DNA of 64,000 nucleotides from Dastarcus helophoroides (lineage: Eukaryota > Arthropoda > Insecta > Coleoptera > Bothrideridae), in assembly GCA_028583605.1 (NCBI GenBank), contig CM053330.1:22098129-22162128 (forward strand), read 5' to 3'. The notes beneath the pieces were generated by a model. The model saw only the letters and a program-made list of their open reading frames with translations, did not search any database and was not told where the DNA came from. Position 1 is the first letter of the stretch, and every line of letters starts with the position of its first letter. Positions 48,101 to 59,900 of the stretch are shown one piece after another. The translations under genes and the position numbers were made by a program.

Positions 48101-49327
48101 AGATTTTATTTCCAAACTTCTTTAGCTCGAATTTGAAATTTTAGTTCGATTTTAGACTAATACTCAAAATTTAAATTATTTCTAGATCACTTTCTTTCAC
48201 AAAGCTTTAATATGAATCTCAAAATATTTATTTTTTCCTTGACATTTCTAGTATAAATTAGAAATTATATAATTATAAATTTGAAAATTTGAATTTTGAA
48301 TTTCGAAAAAAATGTCCTCTCAATCTCTTCAATTTCAATTAAAAATCAATGCAAAAATAAACAAATGTTTTTTTCCAAAATTTTCATCTTTTCCTTAAAA
48401 TGCCTCATTTTTTTCTAGCTGGAATTTATAACCTTACACATTTTGCTAAGATATCAACTTTTCCGGAAATTTTTACGAATTTTTGCTCGAAATTTTGAGT
48501 CTATAAATTTCATGTTAAAGTCGTATTATTTATAGATGTTGATTTTTTCATTTAAATTTTTTTCTCAAAATCTCAAAAAATAGTTTAAAATTTAAATTTT
48601 AGTTCGAAATTTTTTTAAAATATGTTATATTTTATTTTACTTGTAACGTTTTAGCTTTTTCTAGACATATATTTTCACTTTTATTTCAAAATTAATTCGA
48701 AGATTCAATTTTAAACTCGAAATTTCCACTTTCGAAATGTTATTATTCTTTTAACTTCACCTTAAATTTTTTACCCCAAAATTCGAAATTAGTTGTTTAA
48801 ATTTTGAGTATTTTCTCGAAGTTTAACTTTTTTCTTCAGTTTTTAAACCTATCTTTACAGTTTAGCGTTTTTCTCAAGTATTTAGCTCTGAAATCGAAGA
48901 TGCCTTTTTTTCACAAAGTTTCCCCTTTAATATCAGAATTTCGAATTTCTTTGAAGGTACTTAATCATTTTATTTTGTTTAAATTGATTAAGCTTTTATT
49001 AACAAAGGTAACGTTAACCGAAGGCTATATTAGTATGTTTAATAAATCTAATGGAAGTCACTCATTTAAAAGAGATTATTCTGATTTCAAATGCCTTATT
49101 TGTTTTGTTTAACTGTTGCAGCTTAGTTAATAAACATTAAATTGAAACATTAAACGTGATCATAAAAATTCCAGCTTCCTTGGTGTCGATAGATGCTGCT
49201 TGCAAATAAATTAATACATTTCAGAGCAGTTGCCAGGCTTCCTTGCAAAGATTTCAATGCTAAAGATCTTGTAATTAATACCCTGCGTTTCGTTTGGTCT
49301 GCATTAGTAATGTAATTATATAATTAC
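45103..49327 (-). other. Intron of the Kazal gene (4.2 kb)
   Basis: No exon is found. 45170-45620 and 46830-48900 are degenerate AT-rich minisatellite-like blocks. 46166-46290 is a fossil relative of the 5.55-kb unit. The string CTTGTCCCCTGAAACCAAGA at 46053 recurs at 60541, marking a further dispersed repeat. Confidence 0.6.
46166..46290 (+). repeat. Diverged fragment related to the 5.55-kb unit
   Basis: GTTATTAGTGGAGATAGAAA followed by ATCGGTAAAGTGG and CAAAGTACTG closely matches the reverse complement of the unit end segment (for example around 18454-18521), and AGCAGCTTGTTTAAAATTTA matches the next part more loosely. Orientation is opposite to the array. Stops interrupt both candidate frames. 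Confidence 0.7.
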
Positions 49328-49475
49328 CGGCATATCTCAACTTGTAGCATGCATTTATTTAAATATGTTCTGCCGTCTGTTCCGCAAACTGGATCTTTTT
49401 CGTTTCCGCATCGATGTTCGCATTTTGAACCAGATGATCTTTGACATAAGCTCGGGTCGGTCGATAGTTTTACAC
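49328..49475 (-). CDS. Kazal inhibitor gene, most upstream confirmed exon (repeat 1)
   Basis: The acceptor TTGTTCCAG precedes GTGTAAAA. Only a phase-1 entry keeps the frame open. It encodes VKLSTDPSLC, whose Cys should be Cys6 of a still earlier Kazal repeat, then repeat 1: CEHRC, DPVCGTDGRTYLNKC, LQVEIC. The donor CCG/GTAATT gives phase 2. The P1 residue is Asn. Because a preceding Cys6 is present, at least one more Kazal exon must lie upstream (above 49475). I could not find it in this window, so the gene model is 5'-incomplete. Confidence 0.88.
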
Positions 49476-50478
49476 CTGGAACAATTTATTGCAATATTAA
49501 TACAACAGGGCTGCAAATAGGATTTGCAAAAGCCACAAGTAATTTATAACCAGAATACATGTACTTGGGCAAGTTTCACGATTTATCTCGAGAAGGAATT
49601 GCAAAATTAAGTAAGTAAGAATTATTTCCGTACTTCTATGAGAATCTTACAAAGAGCTGGAAACTAGAAACGTAAATTATTTCAACCAATGGAATTAGTG
49701 GATATGTATACAAAACGTGACTAAAACAATTCCATAAATAATTAAAAAAACATCTTCAGATATGTGTTTCAAATTAGTATTGTAAGTAATGTGTTTTAAA
49801 ATAAATAATATCACATGCTCCCAATGTTTGGTATTAAACTTTTTTAATAAACATTTCTAGTGAATTTAATGTATTTCATGTTCATAATGTGTTGTAATTT
49901 GGTTGTGGTTACAGGAAAAGTTTTATTTAAATAGGAACTGATTGGCACTTGTGGACAGTAATAACATTCATTAAAACTACTTTCTAAAAACAAATTAAAA
50001 TTAGTGATCCCACAAGTACATATTTGTTCCTGAAGTAACTGCTCTAACTAAATAGTTCTCTATCGATAAAGGATGTTTAGCATTTGAAAGTTGGCGATGT
50101 ATGTATATTGTGGCGGAGATTTCTCCAGCTATGTAAATTGCGGGATTGCTGCTAATACATGTCAGAATAATGTGAAGAGTAAGAGAATTGGCTCGGAATT
50201 AAAAATGCTCCTTATTGAGCAACCGGAATAGAGTCATAAAACCAGTACGAACTCTTCTACTTTTTATTTTCAATACAAGCTAAATGTGATAGTAACATAA
50301 GTAGATACGTTTCAAATTTACTATTATAAGAAATATAATTGAGGTTTCCTCACTAATCTATTCGTAATTATCGACGTGTTCTAGAATTTAGCTCACTAGG
50401 CATTTAATGTTTTAACGTCCCATTATTTAACGAAAAAATAGTAGCAAGACAAGCAAAATATATGGCTAACAAAAATTA
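49476..50478. other. AT-rich region, probably intronic
   Basis: Between the first confirmed Kazal exon and the short LTR element. I see nothing that supports an exon or known repeat. Confidence 0.4.
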
Positions 50479-50482
50479 TAAA

Positions 50483-50705
50483 TGTTAGCATTAAGGAACC
50501 TGCCACTGTCTTTTCCACCTAGAATGTGCCACATGTGATACAAACCCAGGACCTCTAGGCACGTGAGGGAGCAAGGGGAAGAAGCCAGTCGAGAATGAGC
50601 CGAGTAGATATCGAGAGCATATGTAGAAGAGACCAATAAAGCGTGTGTTAAGTAAATTGTGTTATTGCATCGACAATTAATTAAGAACCATAATTAGAGT
50701 TTACA
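50483..50705 (+). repeat. 5' LTR of the short element
   Basis: Starts TGTTAGCATTAAGGAACC and ends AGAGTTTACA. An AATAAA occurs in CCAATAAAGCG near 50635. TCAGAAGCGGAAT directly follows; it resembles the inner part of the tRNA-Leu-type primer site of the other element (GTCAGAAGTGGGAT), but lacks the usual TGG start. Confidence 0.9.
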
Positions 50706-50797
50706 TCAGAAGCGGAATATCTCCTTGTGTAAACAAAAGAGAAAGGACCTATAGTTTTTTTAAGTGACTTTTTTGTGCGTGTAGTGCGTCAAGAACA

Positions 50798-51323
50798 ATG
50801 GAAAACGATCGAGAACGCCCTACTGTAAGTGAACCGGCCGCATCCAACGGCGCCGACGGTGAGAATGAACTTTCCGCATCAGAAAAAATGTTGAGGATGT
50901 GGAAAATTCAGCAAGAGACAAACCAAAACTTGCAAATTGAAATGATAAAAATCTTATCAACAATGGCCACCCACCGCCCAAACAGCCCAAGTGTATGCTG
51001 AAACAAGTGCGCAGGGTGGTCACGCAGCTGGGACTGATGGCGTCAACGCTTCGGCGCAAATCCGGCTAACAAGCTACGACCCTGACGACACACCCTTTTC
51101 GATGGTCGAATGGATGGATGACGTCACCAGGATACAGCTGGAGTTTGGGATCTCTGATACCCTGATTATCTTGAAAGCTGCAGACGCCCTTAGAGGTCGA
51201 GCGGCGCGATTCTTCAAACACTGGAAGCCTGTGGTGCGCGATTGGGTGTCATTTCGTCGGGACTTTGAAGTGGCCTTTCCCGAACAAGGCACGACGGATT
51301 CGCGCTTGTATGGCTATTGTTAG
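50798..51323 (+). pseudogene. gag: Gag remnant of the short element
   Basis: The first frame (50798-51001) starts MENDRERPTVSEP and contains a charged helical stretch (ASEKMLRMWKIQQETNQN). Around 50985-51000 the sense passes to another frame, which runs to 51323 and contains DDTPFSMVEWMDDVTRIQ, ALRGRAARFFKHW and DWVSFRRDFEVAFP, the pattern of retrotransposon gag capsids. The remainder to about 51700 is broken by stops. A CRKCHRYGH motif near 51613-51640 is the start of a zinc knuckle whose last Cys is out of frame after a run of A. Confidence 0.75.
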
Positions 51324-51753
51324 CTCCAATTTTGACAGTTTTGTGGAGTACGGAAATGCTAAACTGGCATCAATTAAACGCTTTTACTCCAGTTTTCCGT
51401 AGCACATAATTTTAAGTTTGATCGAGTACGATATACAGGACAAAGAGGTTAAAAGCCAAATTTCTTTGCAAGCACCTACAAACGAAATGGACTTACTAAA
51501 GTTACTAGCTAGATGCGAGGCGCGAAAGGCTAGTGAAAAGGTGCACGTCGAAAATGTAACCCGAAATCGACGTTAAAATTTTAACTTTCGGGATGAACAG
51601 TACAGTTTCCAAGGAAAGTGCCGAAAATGTCACCGGTACGGTCATAAAAAAAAACAAACTGCAAAAGTGCATCACAAAATCCGGTAAAAATTGAATCATC
51701 ATCAGGTTCTTCTGGTGCAAATTCAAAGAACTTGAAAACGTAATACACAGCAG

Positions 51754-52204
51754 ATGTCTGCTGTACCAAACATGGAGTACCAAAACGAGTCATGCTTACC
51801 CAGAACACTCATTTCATCGATCAATTACAATGCAACACTCACCAAAGACAATACAGTTTCCCCAATTTTATATTTGGTCGATACAGGTGCAGACGCTTTC
51901 TATATTGCACGAGAAAATTGCCAAAAGGTTAAACCTGAAAATTCAGCCGCAGACTCAATTTTTAACTGGAATGGGAAACTGTGTAATGAAACCCATAGGT
52001 AGCTGTATAGCTCTACTATTTACATCAACGATGACGCTCAAAATTGAATTTTTAATTGTGCCAGACGGATCAATTCCCGGAGGCGAAACTGATATCATTA
52101 TAGGTTTGGATGTGTTGTCTCGACCAGGAATTAAGATCGAAATAGGTAAAAATGGCGTAGATATGCGACACAACCCACTTACCCGTCATAAAAACAATGC
52201 TTAG
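51754..52204 (+). pseudogene. Aspartic protease remnant of the short element
   Basis: The first frame holds LVDTGADAFYIA, with the catalytic Asp at 51880-51882. After about 51930 the sense continues in another frame with IPGGETDIIIGLDVLSRPG, the second conserved protease motif. The frame ends at TAG 52202-52204, immediately before the repeat array. The protease would process Gag. It is inactive here because of the frameshift. Confidence 0.78.
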
Positions 52205-52217
52205 ACAAGCACAAAAA

Positions 52218-52850
52218 CAGCTTTGGGCTAAATAAGGTCCCTAAACCCAGGTTTAGGCTATAGGTCCCCAAAAACAGCTTTGGGCTAAATAAGGTCCCTA
52301 AACCCAGGTTTAGGCTATAGGTCCCCAAAAACAGCTTTGGGCTAAATAAGGTCCCTAAACACAGGTTTAGGCTATAGGTCCCCAAAAACAGTTTTGGGCT
52401 AAATAAGGTCCCTAAAAACAGGTTTAGGCTATAGGTCCCCAAAAACAGCTTTGGGCTAAATAAGGTCCCTAAACCCAGGTTTAGGCTATAGGTCCCCAAA
52501 AACAGCTTTGGGCCAAATAAGGTCCCTGAACCCAGGTTTAGGCTATAGGTCCCCAAAAACAGCTTTGGGCTAAATAAGGTCCCTAAACACAGGTTTAGGC
52601 TATAGGTCCCCAAAAACAGCTTTGGGCTAAATAAGGTCCCTAAAAACAGTTTTGGGCTAAATAAGGTCCCTAAAAACAGGTTTAGGCTATAGGTCCCCAA
52701 AAACAGCTTTGGGCTAAATAAGGTCCCTAAACACAGGTTTAGGCTATAGGTCCCCAAAAACAGTTTTGGGCTAAATAAGGTCCCTAAACACAGGTTTAGG
52801 CAATAGGTCCCCAAAATAATGTTGGGCACGACGAGACAAAGTAGGCTAAA
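52218..52850. repeat. 57-bp tandem repeat array inside the LTR element
   Basis: About eleven units have a 57-bp period (starts at 52218, 52275, 52332 and so on). Each unit is a dimer of related halves of about 28 bp, AGCTTTGGGCTAAATAAGG and AGGTTTAGGCTATAGGTCC. One extra half unit is inserted near 52647. Diverged halves continue to about 52945. Because 57 is divisible by 3, frames stay open: the minus strand is open for 244 codons (52913-52179) as a 19-residue repeat with LFLGTYSLNL and LGTLFSPK. I regard that frame as a by-product of the repeat. Confidence 0.95.
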
Positions 52851-53027
52851 AGTGACCAAAACAAAATTTAATTTCTCTTCACTTATGATCTCTCTAGGCT
52901 CAGGGTTAGGCAAAGATCCCCAGTAATCATTTTGGGCTGCAAAGTTTTTTCAGGTTAAGATTTGAACAGAGAGGTTCAGAAATACTAACAAGGATGGTGC
53001 GAGGACGCCCCACAGTCAGGAAGGCCG

Positions 53028-53252
53028 TGTTAGCATTAAGGAACCCGCAACTGTCTTTTCCACCTAGAATGTGCCACATGTGATACATACCCAGGACCTC
53101 TAGGCACGTGAGGGAGCAAGGGGAAGAAGGCAGTCGAGAATGAGCCGAGTAGATATCGAGAGCATATGTAGAAGAGACCAATAAAGAGTGTGTTAAGTAA
53201 ATTGTGTGTTATTGCATCGACAATTAATTAAGACCCATAATTAGAGTTTACA
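53028..53252 (+). repeat. 3' LTR of the short element
   Basis: Nearly identical to the 5' LTR with few substitutions (for example AATAAAGAGTG against AATAAAGCGTG) and a 2-bp GT difference. The closeness suggests an insertion younger than that of the 19.1-kb Gypsy element. The bases before it (CAGTCAGGAAGGCCG) are only weakly purine-rich. Confidence 0.92.
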
Positions 53253-53609
53253 TAAATAAAATCAATGGTTTGAAGCCCTTTTGACAATCGAATAACTTCT
53301 AATTTGCTGAAATATAAAACCAAGGTAAATCATATAACTTCCCAATTTCAAGGAAAGTCATACTTTAAACAAAGCGACGCATATCACGGAAGTAATTAAC
53401 TGTAAGCGAGCAAAGTTTTAAAATTTTAAGTTTTTTTTTGGAGTAAAAACTTTTTAAGCGATTTTTAATTAAAAATAGAAAATGTTATGGTTTTGCATCA
53501 TCATCTCGTTACCAACATGCTCTAATGTTAACAGTCTCAGGAATGTAAATATGAAATAGGAATTTTTGTGTAGAAAGTATACGTTTATTGTATGAAAATA
53601 ATTTGAAAT

Positions 53610-53900
53610 ATTTTATTCGAAGTATTGCCTACCAATAGCTACACACTTTTGACATATCTCTGACAATTTTGAGGCATACTACTTATTATAAGCTTTTCGT
53701 AAATTTTTGTACGATGTGATGCGCTGCCCATCAAATACGTTTCTCGTAGTCGCAAATAAGTAAATATCTGATAGAGCCAGGTCTGGTGCGTAAGCTGCGT
53801 GCAAAAAGATGTTCTAAATGTCTCTATCGTCTGCTTGACCGGTTTTGCTGTGGGTGTGGTGGTGCATTATTAAAACAAAATTATTTTGTGTTGCCTTTTT
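53610..53900 (-). pseudogene. Mariner-like transposase C-terminal fossil
   Basis: On the minus strand the DNA reads HAAYAPDLALSDIYLF, then VFDGQRITSYKNLRK, then, after a TAG, YASKLSEICQKCVAIGRQYF. This follows the C-terminal third of mariner transposases: the PYSPDLAPSDYHLF box with the last catalytic Asp, then the conserved KCV..GQYFE end. The N-terminal part is missing or unrecognisable. It is a different insertion from the one at 43.9 kb. Confidence 0.82.
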
Positions 53901-56900
53901 TGATATATTCTGGTGACTTACCAAATTATTGTAAGCTATTTTTTATTTAAATCATTAAAATTTCTAAAAAAGTCGAATTTAATAAAAAAAATAAAAATTT
54001 TGAGTTTAACTTTGAAATGTTGGTTTTTTCCTCGAATTTTCGACATTAATCTAGAACAATATTTTGGGTTTTATACAAAATATCGCCTTCGAAAATCGAA
54101 ACTTTCAGAAAAAATTGAATATTATATTTTGGAGTAAAAATGTTGAAACAAAGAATTTCTCAATTTTTTCACTGTAACTTATAAATTTCGTCTTTAAACT
54201 CAAAATTTCGTCTTCAAATTTTTTTCTTGGGAGTTCAGGTTAATTTTCAAATTTTCACTTTAAAACTAAAAATCTCGAAACATTTTTGTGTAGATTCCGA
54301 ATTTTTTTGACATTAATGCCTACATTATTTCAATTTTGAAATTGTGATAAAGGTAAAATTTTGCCTTTAATCTTCAATTTTTAAGAACAATTTTTTTGGT
54401 AGCATCAACGTTTTTTTTTCACATTTCTGCTAGAATTTTGATTTGAAGCTTAAATTTCCGATTTTAAAGTCGCAGTTTTCAAAAAGAAATTAGAATTTTC
54501 AAAGATTAGGCTTCAAATTCAGAAAAAAAGTTGGAATTTATAACAAACATCTTTACAAACCTTGTCATTTTGATATTTTGCTTAAATTGTTATTAAAATT
54601 TTTGAAATTTTAATTTCGATTGCATCCTGAAAACATAATTACATAATTTATTTTTGTCTAAATGTAATTAAATTTTGACTTTTTCAAAATTTTCAAGTCG
54701 AAATGTTAGAAGGTAGGTTGATTATTTTGTTTTTATATTTTTTTTTTCTTTAAAATACTGAAGTTTGCAACTTGACATTTCAGTGTTAAGTCAAAATTTG
54801 GAATTTATTCCTAAAATTTTGATTATTGGAATTTAGACTTTGGTCTGAGAATTGTAAACCGCGACGGTTGGTTGTTGGTCGTGGTTTACTTTATCATCAG
54901 AAAATGCCAAATAAATGGTTATATCGTGGGTAATTTTGCACCAAATCAGCAGAAATATCGCTTTTCGGATAGAGGAGACCTTTCTATAGACGATGGTTCC
55001 ATTTCCTTTAAATTTTAGTGAAAAATTTTGCAATAAGTTCATTAATCAAGATACTTACTCCCAACAAAACATTTTTATTTACAACCACTGTAACAGGTCA
55101 TAGGGGAAAGGTAATATGATGCTGAATATTTTCTGTAAAAAGCGTGTGGCATAGGGTAAATGTTTGATGTTGGAAATAGTTTTGAGAGAAAAGCAAATTT
55201 GCATGTTGAACTTCTTTAATCGTTCGTTTTCGCGAACAGTCTGCTAATTGCTGGAAGTTTGAAGTTCAAAGTAAAAATTTTCAATTCAAGGTTAAAATGT
55301 CGGAAAAAGTCGGAAATTTAACTGTAAGCTATGTAATAAAATCAGTTTTCGTGGAGTGGACGATTTGGACGATTTCAAAATGTTCACGCAAATTTCATCT
55401 GTTTTGAAAATTTCGCCTCCCAAACTCCAATTTCCTTTTGTAAATTTATTTCTTTTAAAAATTCAACATTTTGAAAATTTTGGTTTGTAAAATTTTTGAA
55501 ATTTTCGCCTTATTTTCGAAATTTTGACTTCTGAAAATTCCAATTTTTTGAAGAATAATTGGACTTTTATGAAAATTTTGAATTTGTCTGAAATTTTTTT
55601 TAATAAAAATTTGACATTTGAAAATGTTGGTATTTCTGAATTTGCACTTTTTTCAATATTTTGACTGCTGAAAATTTTGATTTATTGCAAAACTTTTTAT
55701 TTTCAAAATTTTGGCTTATTTGAAAATTTCAATTTCTTCAGAATGTTGCCTTTTGCTCGAAATTCTGATTTTTTAAACGAACTTTTTGAAAATTCATTCT
55801 GACTTATTGTTTTGACTTTTTTTTTTAAAATAATGACTAAATAATTTAATATTTTTTTTTAGAATTTTATTTGTGTAATGACACTTTGCCCTTTATGTAA
55901 ACATGGACTTTCTGAAAAAATCTTCTTTCTTTAAGAATTTATTTTCTAAAAATGTGTTTTATTTTGAAAATTTCAAGCTAAACTTTTTCAAAATTTTGAG
56001 TTTTTAAAAATTTTAATCTTTCTTAAAACGACTTTTTTTGTAAAATGTTAACCTTGTTTCAAAACTTGGACCTTCTGAAAGTTCTGATATTTTTTAAGAT
56101 TTAAATTGTTTTTAGATATCAATGTAGTCTCTACTCTTATAAATTTGACTTTTTTTGGAAAACCTTCTTTTTTTGTGAGTTTTCAATATTGTAAATTTGG
56201 ATCTCTTTAAAGGATGGAGTATTTTGAAAATTTTCGACACTGCGAGATTTCATTTATTTTAGAAAATTTGATTTGTTTGAAAATTTTTACAATCTTCAAA
56301 ATTTTTCGACTTTTCTTTGAAAAGTTTGAGCTTTATCCAATTTTCCATTATTTGAAGTCGAACCTTTTTTAAGATTTCGACTTTTTCTAAACTTTGATTT
56401 TTTTGCCAAAACTTGGATTTTTTTGGCAATTTTGTTATTTTTTTAAAAATTTCGATTTTTTGAAGAATTTGAAAATTTAGGTTCCTCTCTCTATCTTTCT
56501 CTCCCCGACCCCAATTCAATTAAAGGTTCTGTAATGAAACAGTTGAAATCGAAAATATTTATAACCATCAACCATAGGCTACTTTCGGCCTTCCGTGGCC
56601 TCATCAGAAAGGTACGGTCGTTGCAAACATTTTCAACTTATAGCCATTAGCCAGTCACATAAATGCTCAAAAGATCTACATCCCTACTTGTAATAGACTT
56701 TCGACTGTATCTTAATGAGCAATGTTTTTGCCATTATATGCTAATTGAAGCAATTATTGCTGAGGTATAATTACTCAGGAATGATTGGAAGGATTAAATG
56801 GATTATATTCAATAAAACAGAAGCAATATTTTTCTGATAAAATTTCCCATGCAGCTGAAAATACCTTTTCAAACCGTATGTGGTTTTGTGATTATTAAAA

Positions 56901-59900
56901 GCAAACAAAATTATAAAAATGAATTTCCACCATTTGCATGTAGACAAACACATGGTAAATTCATTTCTAGTATTTTGTAAAATATCTGGAGGTATTGTCA
57001 AAATAAAAAAAGTGTCCGTATTGTTTTGTCATATTAAGCAAAAAAATCTGACAAATAATACCTCTAGATATCTCAGAAAACATTAGAAATTAATTTTATT
57101 ATTGGCTTGAATTTTGGAAATAGGCAAATAGTGTACGTTTGCTCTAAAAATTTTTCCTGTAAATATGTCCTATTTTAATTTTTTTTCTCATTTTTGCTTC
57201 TGATAATCGAAAAACTATGTTGTGCCTAGCAATCCTTTTAAAAATGTATTTTCAATAAGGAGTTACAAGACATAACATGTAATAAAAAAAAATTTGGGAA
57301 TTACTTCTTACTTCCCTGCAAGGGCCAATTACATGTGGCAAACCTGAAACACAAATCGACCTTATTCATTAATTTTGTCAGAAAAACTTGGTTTCAATTT
57401 ATTTCATTTATTGCTGTTCAAATTTTCACAGTGTCTATTTGTCATATTATTCTTAAACAACTTTTTAAAAGTTGTCTGGGTAACATAACGGGATCAGGAG
57501 CCGCGATTTTTAAATTAATGCATTTCCGTGTTTTTTATGTGCATTCAATTAAGTTTGTTTTGTTCGATTACATAAAAATGAAGTGAAATGATCTGATTAT
57601 ACAGAAATCAGTCTGATTAATACAAAGCTTGAAGTACTTCAAAACAGGTCCCACGGTAATGTATATCTTTTTGTTGCTGTTTAACGACTACATTGTTTTC
57701 CACTTGGGCTTCTTTTATTAAGATATTTGGAGATCCATGACCATAACGAATTATTGTGCGGCAATTCAAAGCTAACTACAGGTTGGTAATTTATTTTTCT
57801 TCGTGAACTCATTACTCTTTAATGCTTAAGTATTTCTGGTTAAAATGGCATTCCTCTGAACATGCCCCAAGTAAACATTAATTTCAACAGCATTTTATTT
57901 TTTTGCGTCAGGCGGGCAACTGTTTTAAAAGGTTCACTTTTTGTTTTATTTTCTCTTAAGTACATACATATAGTGCCTTAAAATGAAAACTATCCACCCT
58001 AAATAACTTTTTAGATAGTCATTTTTAGGAAAAACGAAACACATCAATAAATATATATAGGGGGACATATTTTGTCATATTTATACTGAGTGTAACTGTC
58101 ATCCATACGTCTTCAAACCAACCCCTTTTATTTTTTTAAATACATATTTTTTTAAAAGTTTTGGATTCTTTTTTGACACGTAGATTTCAAAACTGTACAA
58201 TACTTAGGGTCTAGATTGAATATTTCTGGAGCTACAACTATTTAAATTTAAATTAGGCAAGTATTAATTAAATAAATGATACATCGCAGCAGCGATTAAA
58301 AAGAAAAAAAAGTTCAAATCGACTTCCACTGATCTACATACAACGATGTAAACTAGCTTTAAAAGCATCTTTAACATTACTTATGGTAGCATACCTGAGG
58401 TGAATTTTCAACATTCATCAATAATTCCTACTTGTAACTTATCTTTAGATTTTGTTTGTGTTGCTTAGATTTTTGTCTTTAAATAACAAAACTAATAGAA
58501 ATAAATCCCTAGAGGTCAAATCAGGTGACCTAGGTAGACACTCCATCATCGTACTTCTTCTGCCTCTCTCCATCTAGATATTTCCATACATATCGACTTA
58601 AATATGCTTTACCATTATAAAACATAAATAAATTTTCGGATAGATCTTGTCATTCGTTACTATTATAGTTATTTAAAGTCTGCAGGCTTTCGAAAACAAC
58701 TAGCCTTAAAACGACTTCTTCCGTAGCTTCATTGTAGACTACTCTTTCTGGATTGTTCACTTTTTTTACCACAGATCCATAGATCCTATTTCCATAAATT
58801 TTTGCATCAATTCTATTCAATTCTGTTACATACTTTTAGGTGTTGTTTTCTTTTCTAGGGGAAAGCAAAATAAAAAAAATTAGCTGCAGGCCTTGCATTG
58901 TTTCAATCCACACTTGGATATTGTAAATCATTGTAACAATGTAATAATGACCTAATAGCGATAATTTGTTCTAGATATGTGAAACACAGACCTTAAATGG
59001 TTTACAAATTTGCAAATTTCATTACGCTGTTAATGCCATGCACCCTTTGTTAACATAATTTTGAGATGGATTTATCCATAACTCTCCAATTGTACTCTCT
59101 AGGGAAATCCAAAACTCTAAGAAAATATAGGGTATTCTATTAAAAAAAAAGCAGAATCACAGTTACATTCTGTATATACTCATTGACGTGTTTTTGCCTT
59201 TTTTCCCAAACATGACGATCTAGAAAGACTTAGGGTGGATTGGGGTGGATAGTTTTTATTGAAACTCACTGTAGGTGTATTTGTACCACTCCCGATTTAA
59301 TATCTTATTTAATTAATGTTTTGCTCATAAATAATTTTACTATTGTTAGTGTAGATTGTCTGAGACCGGAACAACTAAACAAATGGAGACTGAAACACAT
59401 AATTCCAATCGACAATAATATGTTTAATTAATTCATTAATTAAACGTAAACATTGTTTTTCAAATAGATAGCGTTTGATGAAATATTTTCAGATCATCTG
59501 AAATATTCACACTTGTTTATATGTTTCACAAAATTTTGTTAATATCTCATCCGGACAATATTGTTTTTGTTATAGTGTTGCGTGCTGACATGAGTAAGGG
59601 GGTCGCAAACGTATGGAATCCTGGTTAGGTTTTCGAATCCCGAATTCAGGCTTGATTGGCAATTTATAAAAGATTGCCAATCCTTAGCGAAAGAGGGTAA
59701 CTGAAAATCTAGACGCGTGCAAGAAGCCATTAGCGAAGGAAATGCCACTCGATAGGAATGGAATTAACGAATCTTTGCAAAGAAGATACAGACAATATCT
59801 AAAGAAACCCCCCTTCAGTACTCTATCTTGGGACATACTGTATATTATCATCCACTTAAAAAACCATAGACTAGATTCCGTATTATACTGCTCCCAGCAA

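Larger units (their letters stand above)
50483..53252 (+). mobile_element. Short LTR element with gag and protease remnants and a repeat array in place of pol
   Basis: The element is bounded by 223- and 225-bp LTRs and a 4-bp duplication TAAA (50479-50482 and 53253-53256). Inside are gag-like frames, a decayed zinc knuckle, an aspartic protease split over two frames, then directly an array of 57-bp repeats (52218-52850) and about 180 bp to the 3' LTR. No RT, RNase H or integrase motifs occur in the 1 kb between protease and 3' LTR. It is therefore non-autonomous. The protease type and 4-bp duplication suggest Ty3/Gypsy ancestry (inference). Confidence 0.88.

Noticed and set aside
52218..52850. 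CRISPR-like array
   Set aside because: The whole 57-bp unit is repeated without variable spacers, and it lies inside an LTR element of a eukaryotic genome.
52179..52913. Long minus-strand frame as a real protein gene
   Set aside because: It consists only of the 57-bp repeat read in one frame. The period is a multiple of three, so length alone is not evidence.
57303..57340. Micro-exon on the minus strand that would join the Kazal exon at 49475 in the correct phase
   Set aside because: The splice sites fit, but the encoded residues do not contain the expected Kazal Cys pattern, and no phase-2 exon was found upstream. A short match like this is likely by chance.
59540..59800. Penelope-like or other retroelement tail (frame with RVQEAISEG)
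   Set aside because: Only one short motif resembles such elements, stops surround it, and no RT or GIY-YIG motif is visible nearby.
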